The notes below the pieces were generated by a model. It saw nothing but the letters and a program-made list of their open reading frames with translations, was not told the origin of the DNA and made no database searches. This document shows, one piece after another, positions 8,959 through 17,677 of a stretch of 64,000 nucleotides of DNA. A program made the translations under genes and the position numbers. Source of the DNA: an uncultured Phocaeicola sp. (lineage in GTDB: Bacteria; Bacteroidota; Bacteroidia; Bacteroidales; Bacteroidaceae); contig CAOYQO010000017.1 of assembly GCA_948566455.1 (NCBI GenBank), positions 11,773 through 75,772 on the forward strand. The letters are read 5' to 3'. Within the stretch, counting starts at the first letter, position 1. Every line of letters starts with the position of its first letter.

Positions 8959-9930
8959 CTATTTGGTGCGTTTTACAGTATAGATTACTTTTCCTTTCTT
9001 ATCAATCATGTGCATATCCAGTTCTTTCTTGTCTGCCGTAAAGATAGAAAAGCCCGGTTCGGGACTACAGAACAGAGTGCCTTCCACTGGTTTTACCTTA
9101 CGGCTCAACGAACCAGCCGAATTTACCACATAGTCGATATCACTGCCCGGCACACGAAGGTGCTGGAAGTTATGAATGTGTCCGCATGCATAGATATCCA
9201 CCTTATGTTTACGGAGGATAGGATCCAGACGCTTCTGCATATCGCTGCGTTCACTGTCGTCTTTCGACGTTTCAGCATAAATGGGATGATGTCCGATTAC
9301 GACTACCCAATCTTCTTTGGCAACAGTCAGTACAGAATCTATCCATGCCAATTGCTGATCCATATCTTGTTTACAGGCATCCGGATAAGTTTCGCTCTCG
9401 TTACGGTATTTGTCAATCAGAGGAGCGGTATCTATCATCACAAAACGGATGGCAGTTCCTTTCTTCTCAAAGACTTTGGTATAATAACGACCAGGCATCG
9501 ACCAGCGACGACTCACATTGGTATAATCCAACACAGCCTGCGTATTACCCCGGTATTCATGATTTCCCAAGATCGGAAACCAGTCTATCATCAACTCGGG
9601 ATGACTGTAAATCAACTCGTAGTTGGTCATCCAGAGCGGATCGTTAACGCTGCGCACACCTTCAAAATGGTGCACGTCTCCGGCTGCAAATACACACTCG
9701 GGACCAATAACATCCGCCATTTCTCCCATCAACTCGGCTATGGGCTTCTGGTCATAATAACCGTTACGTCCCAAATCGTTGGCCATATAAAAATTCAGTT
9801 GTTTCTCCAGTCCTTTCCAATCTTGCGGAGTCTGGGCACACACATTCAGGCAGATAGCCGTACCAATGACGGCAATCCATACCCATGTCAATACTTCTTT
9901 CATTCTTCTAATCATCATCAACGTTTTCAT
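8959..9930 (-). CDS. Secreted purple-acid-phosphatase-like metallophosphoesterase
   Basis: A 323-residue calcineurin-like phosphoesterase exported by an N-terminal signal sequence (hydrophobic about residues 14-31, ending at CAQ). The metal and catalytic motifs come in family order: a DLGRNGYYDQ segment, GDVHHFEGV, GNHEY, GHHPIYAE and GHIHNFQH. This pattern resembles tartrate-resistant (type 5) purple acid phosphatases more than cyclic-nucleotide phosphodiesterases. It starts only 10 bp after the TonB-dependent receptor, so the two almost certainly share a transcript. The likely joint role is releasing phosphate from an organic ester at the cell surface and importing a product; the substrate is inferred. 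Confidence 0.85.
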   Translation of the reverse strand: MKTLMMIRRMKEVLTWVWIAVIGTAICLNVCAQTPQDWKGLEKQLNFYMANDLGRNGYYDQKPIAELMGEMADVIGPECVFAAGDVHHFEGVRSVNDPLWMTNYELIYSHPELMIDWFPILGNHEYRGNTQAVLDYTNVSRRWSMPGRYYTKVFEKKGTAIRFVMIDTAPLIDKYRNESETYPDACKQDMDQQLAWIDSVLTVAKEDWVVVIGHHPIYAETSKDDSERSDMQKRLDPILRKHKVDIYACGHIHNFQHLRVPGSDIDYVVNSAGSLSRKVKPVEGTLFCSPEPGFSIFTADKKELDMHMIDKKGKVIYTVKRTK

Positions 9931-9940
9931 ATACTTATTT

Positions 9941-12709
9941 TTAGAAACTTATTTTTAAACCTGCATTCATTCTCACGCCATAATATTCTGCCTGCATAGT
10001 ACGATCCTTCGTTCCCTGGTAATAACGGAGCGGCTGGTTCAGCAGATTGTTCGCCTCAGCATAAAAGGTCATTTTCACCTTCTTGCCAAAGGTATAACTG
10101 GCGTTCACATCCATATAGTTCACAGCATCATAATATCTGTCATAAAATGTACTTGGGCCCATTTCATCGATAAAATCAGATGCAAAGTTATAGCTCAGGC
10201 GCACATTCAAGCCTCCTTTTTCAAAGTAAAGAGAGGCATTCGCCGTATGCTCGGGAGACCCCGGCAAACTCAACCCGCTCTCGTTCTCACGTCCTTCGAA
10301 GTTAAAGTCCTCCACGCGTGAGTGCGTATAAGTATAGGTTCCATAGAAACCCACATACTTCAAGGCCGGAGCAATGAAGCCGAAATCACGCTGATAAGAA
10401 AATTCCAATCCCCACAGATTAGCATTTCCTGCATTCTTGGGCTGAGTGAAACGGGTATATTCTGTTCCTTGGTATTCATAGTTGGTCAGTACCTGATCTA
10501 CGATGAAATCGTCTATTTTCTTATAGAAAAAACCTGCGCTCACTAAACCTACACTCTTGAAATAATAATCGGCACTCAAATCAAAGTTATAAGAAATAGT
10601 CGGTTTCAAGTCAGAATTACCAATCTTTATTTCATTATCACCACGGTTGATATTCACACTGGGAACCAAAGCTGAATATTTGGGCCGGCTCAAGGTCTGC
10701 GTGTAAGAACCGCGTATCTTGAAATCATCATTTACATCCCATTTCACCAAAATAGAAGGAAGGAAATTCACATAACTGTTGGTCATGCGGCCGGTCTTGG
10801 TGGTCTTATCTGTCTCATCATCATAGTTACGGCCGGTATAACGAAGGGAAGTATGTTCCATACGGAGTCCCGCCATCAGGTTTATATCGGAAGCGAATTT
10901 ATGATCAAACCGCACATACCCGGAACTTACAGTTTCACGAGCCTCAAAGTTCTCAGCCAATTCGGCTTGTACCTGTTCTTTATCGAACTGGGAAGCATCA
11001 TTTAAATTCAATCCACCCACATATTCTTTACTGGCAAATGTTCCTACCTGATATTTGTCGCTCGGCATAAACTTATCCGTACTCTGGTCTACCGTATTTT
11101 TCAGGCTGTTGGTCATGAAGGCATCCTCGTCTTTCGGAGTATATTCGTAGAAGTCTATTTCTTTCTCTTTTGTTTTACGTACTACCTTCGCACCGAACTT
11201 CAGTTTAGCTCCATTATTTAAACTGGCCTTGAAATTGGCCGAGAATTTCATATCTTCTTCTTTGATGTCCTCCTGTTGTTCCGTCAGTTCCTTCAAGCTG
11301 AACTTATCACTCAGTGTCAAAGTAGAACCTGTTCCAGGTGTTGCCAACGGCTGGCGTTCATCACTCAAGTCCATATCAAATTCCTGCTTTTTCAGTTGGA
11401 AGTCAAGATAACGTTCATTAGGGCGTTCTTCCGTAGCTTTTGCATAACTGGCATTCCAATCCATACCGATTGCCCCCCATAAGTGTTCTCCGCCCAAAGC
11501 GAAATCCATGGTACGCTGACGCTCCAGACGGGCATTGCGATTATCGGGAGTACCTGCTTTGGTCTGGATGCGGACTGTGCCTTTTCCGTTCTCATCCAAA
11601 TCCTTGATATTGGTACGGTAACGGTTTTCCCAATCGTTACGGTTGTTGAAGATCCCTTTGAAAGTCAATTTATGGTTTTCATTGATATCAAAATCAAAAG
11701 CCGCCGAATAACTTTGACGTTCACGGGTGACAAAGTACTGGCGCATCTGATAATCGCTGACATATACTTTGCCATCTTCATTTTGTTCCCACATGAATTC
11801 AGTATCATAAGAACCGGAAGGAGCATTCTGATAAGAAGCGGAGAGCAGCATGCCCAGTCTGTCATTGAAGAAACGATCGCCGTAAGTGAAACCTAAGTTC
11901 AACTGGGCTTTCTCGCTGATCCAGTTGTAACCACTTCCCGCTGTAGCATTGATAGTGCGTTTATAAGGAGAATTTTTGGTTACCAGATTGATGGAACCAC
12001 CGATAGCATCGCCGTCCATATCGGGTGTAACGACTTTGCTTACTTCGATGGTCTGAATCATATCGGCAGGAATCAAGTCCAACTGCACGTTACGGGTATC
12101 CCCTTCAGCAGATGGGACACGGTTGCCGTTAATGGTGACGGAGCTTAAATCGGCACTAGTGCCGCGGACCTGTCCGAAACGGGCCTCGCCTTGATCGTAT
12201 TGCACATTGATGCCACTGATACGTTTCAATGCATCACCTATGTTTGAGTCGGGAAATTTCCCTACCTGGTCGGCAGATACAACATTAGTGATACCCAGAT
12301 TATTCTTTTGTGTATTGATTGCTTTCTTCTGTCCTTGAAAAGCTCCCTTTACCTGCACTTCCTGCAGTTCCACCCCTTCATTCATCACTATATCTTTTTC
12401 TAAAGTCTTGCCTTCGGGGACGGTAACTTTCATTTCAATGGGGCTATAACCTACGTAGGTTACTTTAACTGTGTAAGTTCCGGGTTTCAGATTGGGCAGC
12501 GTATAAAAACCGTTCACATCACTGATTACTCCGGTTTTCAGATTTTCAACAAAGATGGAAGCACCCGGCAGAATTTGTTTTCCATTGTCTATCACACGTC
12601 CGCGGATAGCGCCTTGCCGGACAATGTTTTCATTTTCCTCGGCAAATGCATTTCCACAAACACCTGCCATCAGCAGCATAAGAGACACAGCTCTAACAAC
12701 CTTTTTCAT
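9941..12709 (-). CDS. TonB-dependent outer-membrane receptor
   Basis: A 922-residue outer-membrane transporter. After a signal peptide (to about residue 23) comes a carboxypeptidase-regulatory-like domain (about 34-115) common in Bacteroidota receptors, a plug domain (about 130-240, with GNRVPSAEGDTRNVQLD), and a 22-strand-type barrel ending in the aromatic C-terminus GLKISF. There is no SusD partner, so it is not a classical SusCD pair. The gene downstream encodes a secreted phosphatase, suggesting uptake of phosphate, a phosphorylated compound or a released moiety. A -7 box lies just upstream. Confidence 0.92.
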   Translation of the reverse strand: MKKVVRAVSLMLLMAGVCGNAFAEENENIVRQGAIRGRVIDNGKQILPGASIFVENLKTGVISDVNGFYTLPNLKPGTYTVKVTYVGYSPIEMKVTVPEGKTLEKDIVMNEGVELQEVQVKGAFQGQKKAINTQKNNLGITNVVSADQVGKFPDSNIGDALKRISGINVQYDQGEARFGQVRGTSADLSSVTINGNRVPSAEGDTRNVQLDLIPADMIQTIEVSKVVTPDMDGDAIGGSINLVTKNSPYKRTINATAGSGYNWISEKAQLNLGFTYGDRFFNDRLGMLLSASYQNAPSGSYDTEFMWEQNEDGKVYVSDYQMRQYFVTRERQSYSAAFDFDINENHKLTFKGIFNNRNDWENRYRTNIKDLDENGKGTVRIQTKAGTPDNRNARLERQRTMDFALGGEHLWGAIGMDWNASYAKATEERPNERYLDFQLKKQEFDMDLSDERQPLATPGTGSTLTLSDKFSLKELTEQQEDIKEEDMKFSANFKASLNNGAKLKFGAKVVRKTKEKEIDFYEYTPKDEDAFMTNSLKNTVDQSTDKFMPSDKYQVGTFASKEYVGGLNLNDASQFDKEQVQAELAENFEARETVSSGYVRFDHKFASDINLMAGLRMEHTSLRYTGRNYDDETDKTTKTGRMTNSYVNFLPSILVKWDVNDDFKIRGSYTQTLSRPKYSALVPSVNINRGDNEIKIGNSDLKPTISYNFDLSADYYFKSVGLVSAGFFYKKIDDFIVDQVLTNYEYQGTEYTRFTQPKNAGNANLWGLEFSYQRDFGFIAPALKYVGFYGTYTYTHSRVEDFNFEGRENESGLSLPGSPEHTANASLYFEKGGLNVRLSYNFASDFIDEMGPSTFYDRYYDAVNYMDVNASYTFGKKVKMTFYAEANNLLNQPLRYYQGTKDRTMQAEYYGVRMNAGLKISF

Positions 12710-12738
12710 ATACTTTTTTATGCGTTATAAATCTGCTG

Positions 12739-12746
12739 CAAAAGTA
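12739..12746 (-). promoter_or_regulatory. -7 box of the receptor-phosphatase operon
   Basis: TACTTTTG on the minus strand, 29 bp before the receptor ATG, matches TAnnTTTG. No good -33 TTG is present at 19-21 bp, so expression may need an activator. Confidence 0.55.
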
Positions 12747-13266
12747 GATGGGTCAGGTTTCTTGAGAGTTACACTCTATTAAAGGTTTCGTGACAAAGGA
12801 GTTTCATTCCTGTTACAAGATATTCGGTGCAAGACGACGGATACAAAGCATGGACAAGGCTTACAAAACAGCAGAGTAAGATTTTTCTTACTCATGCGAT
12901 CACTCTTTCGTAACTTTTGAAAAGGAACAGGTATAATATGATTAAGAAAGAAATACTTTCACAGATTATCGTAATGCTGTTATCCTTGCTATGGGTAAAT
13001 GCACTGCTATCTGGATCCATAGGGAACTTACCGGACAGAAGAAATCTCTCCGGACACAAAAAAAGAAGCTGACAGTCCGGATTATCTGGTTGAACTGTCA
13101 ACTTTTCGACTACAAGCCTGAGAAACCGTTCTCTTTTGACCCTGCTACAATTTATAACTATAATCTTTTGTATTGAAAATCACATAAATATCCTAAACAA
13201 ACACCCCCTTCAATAATTTTTAAATGACACTTTTTCCCACGACTGCTTATATAAATCGATCATTAG
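12747..13266. other. Intergenic stretch with little coding signal
   Basis: About 520 bp between the receptor promoter and the small lipoprotein gene. It holds a short hairpin (GAGTAAGA loop TCTTACTC around 12872-12895) and one possible 44-codon ORF listed separately. Longer frames on both strands (12892-13101 minus, 12991-13176 plus) overlap each other and look like chance. No repeat or mobile-element end was recognised. Confidence 0.5.
12938..13072 (+). CDS. Possible small membrane peptide (44 aa) or remnant of a membrane protein gene
   Basis: ATG at 12938 opens 44 codons ending in TGA at 13070-13072. The first half is strongly hydrophobic (QIIVMLLSLLWVNALLSG) and the second half is basic. 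An AAAAGGAA sequence lies about 9-16 nt before the ATG, and an imperfect TAACTTTTG lies upstream. The N-terminus faintly resembles the first helix of MauE/DoxX-like membrane proteins, so it could be a decayed fragment. The call is weak. Confidence 0.22.
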   Translation: MIKKEILSQIIVMLLSLLWVNALLSGSIGNLPDRRNLSGHKKRS

Positions 13267-13746
13267 CTAATTCATCATACAAAGCCGCCATCCACCCAAA
13301 TAATTCATCAGCTTAAAATACCAACTACTAGTTGCAATAGGTGTTCCACTTTCTCCTTTCTGCATAACAATCGTGCACTTCACCTCGTTTTTAACAGGAG
13401 TATAGAACTTTATATAATCTATCTTATAACTTAATACAGGAAAAGATTCCATCATTTTTGCGACTTGATGCAATTCATTGTTATCCAATTGAATAGGTTC
13501 ATTCCAAACATCTGCCGAATCGGCTTTATAAAGCATAGCTGCGGCAGATTCCAGCTGACCATTTTTCGCATATTCCATAAATTGATTTATTAGGTTTGTT
13601 ATCAAAACCGTATCAACTTCCGTTAGATGAGCTACAAATTCATTAATACTCTTCTCTTCTTTGCTTTGCACCTTCTGTTTTCCTGATTGACAAGAAAAGG
13701 TTGTTAATAAAACAGTCAACAATAAAATAAATTTCAGTTTTTTCAT
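13267..13746 (-). CDS. Hypothetical small lipoprotein
   Basis: A 159-residue protein with a lipoprotein signal peptide: basic MKKLKF, hydrophobic core, then the lipobox TTFSC with Cys19. The mature part is mixed helix and strand, ending in a WYFKLMNYLGGWRLCMMN segment reminiscent of NTF2/DUF3887-like folds, but I do not assign a family. It lies downstream of the large surface lipoprotein, beyond a strong terminator (13766-13796) only 20 bp before its start. It therefore depends on read-through or on a promoter I could not see. The localisation call is firm and the function is unknown. Confidence 0.75.
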   Translation of the reverse strand: MKKLKFILLLTVLLTTFSCQSGKQKVQSKEEKSINEFVAHLTEVDTVLITNLINQFMEYAKNGQLESAAAMLYKADSADVWNEPIQLDNNELHQVAKMMESFPVLSYKIDYIKFYTPVKNEVKCTIVMQKGESGTPIATSSWYFKLMNYLGGWRLCMMN

Positions 13747-13765
13747 TTCATTCTTTCCTCCTATT

Positions 13766-13796
13766 AAAAAAGGCCAGCCACTATGAATGGCCGGCC
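13766..13796 (-). terminator. Rho-independent terminator after the surface lipoprotein gene
   Basis: On the minus strand a 9-bp perfect stem (GGCCGGCCA / TGGCTGGCC, one G-T/A-C variant allowed) with a 7-nt loop is followed by six T residues. It lies 34 bp after the stop of the 1007-residue lipoprotein. Confidence 0.85.
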
Positions 13797-13829
13797 CTTA
13801 TTTAAATTAAACTCAAAGTTATTACAATA

Positions 13830-16800
13830 TTAGTTCTGAATAGTCTTATTGATATTCAAATCAACTTCGGTATAGATAGTACCCCACTTATAAGTAACTT
13901 CCAGCGGAACGCGGATTGTAAACTTACCTAAAGTAGTACCATTATTGTAATAATAGAATTTACCATTATCGCCAACCTTCAGAGCAGTAAATACATTGGT
14001 TGTAGATTTATCTTCACCGAAATACAATTTTACATTCTTCGTTACAGAAGATAATTTAGTAGAACCTAATGTTCCACCATTCAAAGTTGTTGTAGCGTTT
14101 TCAATATCAGCAGCAACTTTAGTTACGCCATAAAATCCATAGAAATTATATTTCTTACCATCATCACCAGTAGTATCTTCTGCTTTATCAAAATACTTGT
14201 CTCTCCAATCAATCAGATTCAAGGTCAAGCCTGCAATAGAAGCACCATTAGTAGCATCAATTAATTCATCTACATCTGACGGATCTACTGATACAGGACG
14301 CAAATATTTAGCATAGAATACGTTGTTACCCAAAGCATAATCTACATAATCGCAGTTAGCAGCATTAATTTGCAATTTAGCAGTAAATGTCTGGTCTTGT
14401 CCCAGCAAGTTGTGATCTGCATTGTTCAAAATATCTTTTGCAAAATCATTTTCTTGATATTCCATCACTGTTCCAGCAAGAACAACAACTGCTTTTGTTA
14501 CAGCGTTATTAGTAGCTTGTAGAGTTTTTCCATCAGCAGATACAGTGATATCATATTGAGCACCAGAAGCACCATTCACGACATAAGCAGTTCCCTTCTT
14601 AGTCAAATGATCTTGAGGGTTAGCAAATACAACTTCCTTAGTCAACTTATCATTAGCAAATGCAGGATAAGTAGCGTCACTTGTCACGGTAATCACATTA
14701 CCAGTGAAAGTATTCAAGATTTCGCTATCAAATGTACAATCATTAGAGTTATCGCTAACAACTTGATGAACATTAGCATGGATATCTGAATAACCAGAAC
14801 CTGCTACAGCACCGTTCTTTTCATACCAATATTTATCAATCTTAGCAGAGTTTTCAATGGTACCATTAGGAGTAAAGTTCAAAGGACTAGGAGTCCAAGT
14901 GAAAGTAACATATACATATTGATATACACCTTCAGATACTTCATAGCTATAACGTACATTTACTGCAATACTCTTAGCACCAGCCTTAAAGATGTGATAT
15001 GCCTGATTATTCTTAACTACCCAAGTCAAAACTTCAGTCATTTCATCCGCCGGATCCCAATTAGTCTGTGAAACCACACCAACCGGAGTAGTAACAGCCT
15101 TAGAATCAACAGTAATTCCATCATACTGAGTAGCATTTACCAAAGCTTGTTGCTCTACGTCTTCTACAGCACCATCCAATTTGAAATTCTTATGGAATTC
15201 ATCCTTAGAAATACCAATTTCTTCCAATTGAGCCAGAATCTGTTCTTCAACTTGATGCCATGACAAACCAAGTTTAGTCTCTGTTTCTGTACAATCAACA
15301 GTATAACCATTGGCAAATGGGAAATTCGGGGTCAATACAACTTCATTCTGATTAGCAGTATCGGTAATCTTGAATTTTAAATAACCAACAGAAGCTATTT
15401 TTCCGCTAATAGTATCAGTCAAGATAACACGAACCAACGGTTCACGATCTTTTGTAGCTTTATTCTGAGTAAATCCCCAAGGTTGCTGCTTACCACCACT
15501 TGTCATCTGAGGACGAATAACAGAACCCTTCAATGCAGCATGAGCACTTTCTGAAGTTTCGTTATTACCTTTATGATAACCAACTAATTCGTAAGAATAT
15601 TTGAAACCATATTTTTCTACAGTACCATCAGCAGCACGAACATCCCATTTTGAATGTGTACCTTCTTTATCTATATTAGTTCTGTGAGTATTGACCAAAC
15701 GAGCAATATCGATACCATTGCTGTTCCAGACAATCTTGCAAACATGTTCATTATCAGCAATAGCTTCAGCAGCAGTTGTAAACAAGTGGCGGTCATTTGC
15801 ATGAATACTATCTACAGCTGCCAATACCAAGTCCTTGTAATAAGCAGCCTTAACAGCAGCATAATCAGAAGTAACAACGGTATCCCCCTTACTTACTTGC
15901 AAAGCTAATACAGTTACTTGCTCATCATTTTCAATGTTCTTAATATCAGCATCTGTAAAATGAGCATTTACAGTCAATATACCCTTGGGGGCCTTACCGT
16001 TTGTAACATTAGTTTTTACTACTTTCGGAGCTGTCGCAGCAGAACGAGTATAATTCTTGTCATAACGCAAGAAAGTATATGCTTTTACATCACCTGGAAC
16101 TTTCGCTACGGTAGGATTTACATGATAATCAGCTACCAAGTCCGGAATCATTGTAGTTGCTTCACCTACAACAGGAGCATCCTTATCATAATTTCCATCT
16201 GCATCTACTTTAGCTACTGTCAAGGTTTTATAATTAAGACCAATAGCTTCCATTGCTTCAATACCCTGATAATAGAATGCAGGTTGGAATACTAACGCCT
16301 TCAAATCAGCAACCAAAGAGAATGTAGCAGATTTTCCATCTAGTTCAATGACATAGCCAATCACCTCACCAGTTTCTTCATCTTTCACTTCTGTAATAGA
16401 GCCAACGCTTTGAGGTTTCTCTACACCTGAGATTTTTACATCTCCATAATACAGATAGCCATTGTTCCACTTCAACAAAGTAGGATCAAATGCCGCAGGA
16501 GCATCAGTTGTAGGCAGGGGTGCTTCAGAAACGACCTTGTCACCATCTAACAACTGTATCTTACCATCTACAACTTTCAAAGAGTAAGTGGGAAGTTCAG
16601 CAGGCATCGGAAGTTGGAAAGTTTCACCGTTACCGCCGGTAACAGTCAACTTACCTGTTGCCGCATCATACTTGACAGCTGTGACATATTTTCCAGCTGC
16701 GGCCTGTAATTCAGACAAATCTTTAGTCAGCTTGTCCACTTTCTCGTTCAAGCTGTCGATGTCATCATCATAGTCCTTACAAGATACAAATGTTCCTGTC

Positions 16801-16853
16801 GAGGTAACCATCAAGGCACCAAACAGGATTGCACTTAAAAACTTTTTGTTCAT
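13830..16853 (-). CDS. Large surface lipoprotein, S-layer-like (DUF4988/PL29-N-type N-terminus)
   Basis: A 1007-residue secreted protein. Its N-terminus has a signal peptide ending in the lipobox TFVSC (Cys25) followed by KDYDDD, the acidic sequence that marks Bacteroidota lipoproteins for the outer surface. A short coiled coil follows (about 33-55, LNEKVDKLTKDLSEL), then repeated beta-rich domains without recognisable enzyme motifs. This signal/coiled-coil start is shared with Bacteroides surface-layer-type proteins whose operons can be switched by promoter inversion. It lies 44 bp after the AraC-type gene, downstream of the inverted-repeat promoter segment, and is followed by a strong terminator. 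A structural or adhesive coat role is inferred. Confidence 0.75.
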   Translation of the reverse strand: MNKKFLSAILFGALMVTSTGTFVSCKDYDDDIDSLNEKVDKLTKDLSELQAAAGKYVTAVKYDAATGKLTVTGGNGETFQLPMPAELPTYSLKVVDGKIQLLDGDKVVSEAPLPTTDAPAAFDPTLLKWNNGYLYYGDVKISGVEKPQSVGSITEVKDEETGEVIGYVIELDGKSATFSLVADLKALVFQPAFYYQGIEAMEAIGLNYKTLTVAKVDADGNYDKDAPVVGEATTMIPDLVADYHVNPTVAKVPGDVKAYTFLRYDKNYTRSAATAPKVVKTNVTNGKAPKGILTVNAHFTDADIKNIENDEQVTVLALQVSKGDTVVTSDYAAVKAAYYKDLVLAAVDSIHANDRHLFTTAAEAIADNEHVCKIVWNSNGIDIARLVNTHRTNIDKEGTHSKWDVRAADGTVEKYGFKYSYELVGYHKGNNETSESAHAALKGSVIRPQMTSGGKQQPWGFTQNKATKDREPLVRVILTDTISGKIASVGYLKFKITDTANQNEVVLTPNFPFANGYTVDCTETETKLGLSWHQVEEQILAQLEEIGISKDEFHKNFKLDGAVEDVEQQALVNATQYDGITVDSKAVTTPVGVVSQTNWDPADEMTEVLTWVVKNNQAYHIFKAGAKSIAVNVRYSYEVSEGVYQYVYVTFTWTPSPLNFTPNGTIENSAKIDKYWYEKNGAVAGSGYSDIHANVHQVVSDNSNDCTFDSEILNTFTGNVITVTSDATYPAFANDKLTKEVVFANPQDHLTKKGTAYVVNGASGAQYDITVSADGKTLQATNNAVTKAVVVLAGTVMEYQENDFAKDILNNADHNLLGQDQTFTAKLQINAANCDYVDYALGNNVFYAKYLRPVSVDPSDVDELIDATNGASIAGLTLNLIDWRDKYFDKAEDTTGDDGKKYNFYGFYGVTKVAADIENATTTLNGGTLGSTKLSSVTKNVKLYFGEDKSTTNVFTALKVGDNGKFYYYNNGTTLGKFTIRVPLEVTYKWGTIYTEVDLNINKTIQN

Positions 16854-16897
16854 AATAGAAAAACTTTAAATTTATAAATTTAAAAAACTAAAATTGA

Positions 16898-17437
16898 TTA
16901 TACATAAATCATTGATTCTAAGAGCGAATTATTCTGTTCTCGAGCTAGAAAGCGCAAAGGAGACATTCCGACTATTTTACTAAAAGAGGCATAAAAAGCA
17001 CTTCTAGAGGCAAAGCCACATCGCTGTGGGAGTTCTTCTAATGAACATTTCCCAGCATGGAGTAACTCTTTGGCATATTCCACACGGTAAGTATTCAGCA
17101 ACTCCTTCAAATTGCAGTTGAAATACTTGTTTACCACATTCGACAGGTAAGTTTGGTTGGTGTCTATCATAACGCTAAACTTTTTCAAAGAAAGCTCCGA
17201 ATCCAAAAAAACTTGCTTTATTTCAAGGTTATACAATATACATTTATATAGGGCACAATCCACCTTTCTCCCTTCAGTCCCCTTATTGGCGAACTGTAGT
17301 TCCCACTGGCGTTCAGCAGCCTTAAGAAGCAGGCTTTTCTGCCTATTCGAAGTAGCAGTCCGTCTGTGTCGTCTCAAGAATAGATAGTCCATATTTTTAT
17401 TTACTTTTAATCTTCGCTTTAACATCTTCACAACCAT
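16898..17437 (-). CDS. AraC-type HTH transcriptional regulator lacking a sensor domain
   Basis: A 179-residue protein whose C-terminal half (about 83-170) is an AraC-type double helix-turn-helix: LSLKKFSVMIDTNQTYLSNV as first HTH and LEELPQRCGFASRSAFYASF as second, then GMSPLRF. The basic N-terminus (about 80 residues) contains no recognised ligand-binding domain. It lies 44 bp upstream of the surface lipoprotein and 37 bp downstream of the nearest inverted repeat, so it is the first gene of the switchable unit. It could set up positive feedback or control other loci. No fixed promoter was found between the repeat and its ATG. Confidence 0.82.
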   Translation of the reverse strand: MVVKMLKRRLKVNKNMDYLFLRRHRRTATSNRQKSLLLKAAERQWELQFANKGTEGRKVDCALYKCILYNLEIKQVFLDSELSLKKFSVMIDTNQTYLSNVVNKYFNCNLKELLNTYRVEYAKELLHAGKCSLEELPQRCGFASRSAFYASFSKIVGMSPLRFLAREQNNSLLESMIYV

Positions 17438-17473
17438 ACATTATTATATGGCGTGTCATCAGTTATACGATAG

Positions 17474-17677
17474 ATCTCTTATTAAGAGATATATAAGAGA
17501 TCTATAACACATTATAAATCAACAAAATACATTCACACAAGAATACTTTGAAAGACTAAATCATGTATTCAGAAAACGTTTTTTTTGAATCAATTATTAA
17601 ATTTCCTTGCTAAATTGTTCTAATTCTCAAAACTTTGCTTAAATTTGCGACAAAATATATATCTCTTAATAAGAGAT
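17474..17677. repeat. Invertible promoter segment 1, bounded by 22-bp perfect inverted repeats
   Basis: Left repeat 17474-17495 and right repeat 17656-17677 are exact reverse complements over 22 bp. Each contains the near-palindrome ATCTCTTATTAAGAGAT, which differs from its own complement only at the central base. Core to core the interval is 170 bp and contains one TAnnTTTG promoter that points outward to the right. The tyrosine recombinase gene lies 0.5 kb to the right. The structure matches a site-specific DNA inversion switch. As given, the promoter faces away from the AraC-type/lipoprotein genes. Confidence 0.75.
17615..17647 (+). promoter_or_regulatory. Promoter inside invertible segment 1, facing right (OFF for the leftward genes)
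   Basis: TAAATTTG at 17640-17647 matches the -7 consensus; a TTG at 17615-17617 lies 22 bp upstream, slightly wide of the usual 20. No TAnnTTTG match was found on the opposite strand of the segment. Inversion about the repeat cores would place the box at 17504-17511 reading left, giving a leader of about 60 nt to the AraC-type ATG. Confidence 0.6.

Noticed and set aside
12892..13176. Overlapping 60- to 70-codon frames on both strands
   Set aside because: They have no family features and conflict with each other; only the 44-codon ORF at 12938 was kept, at low confidence.
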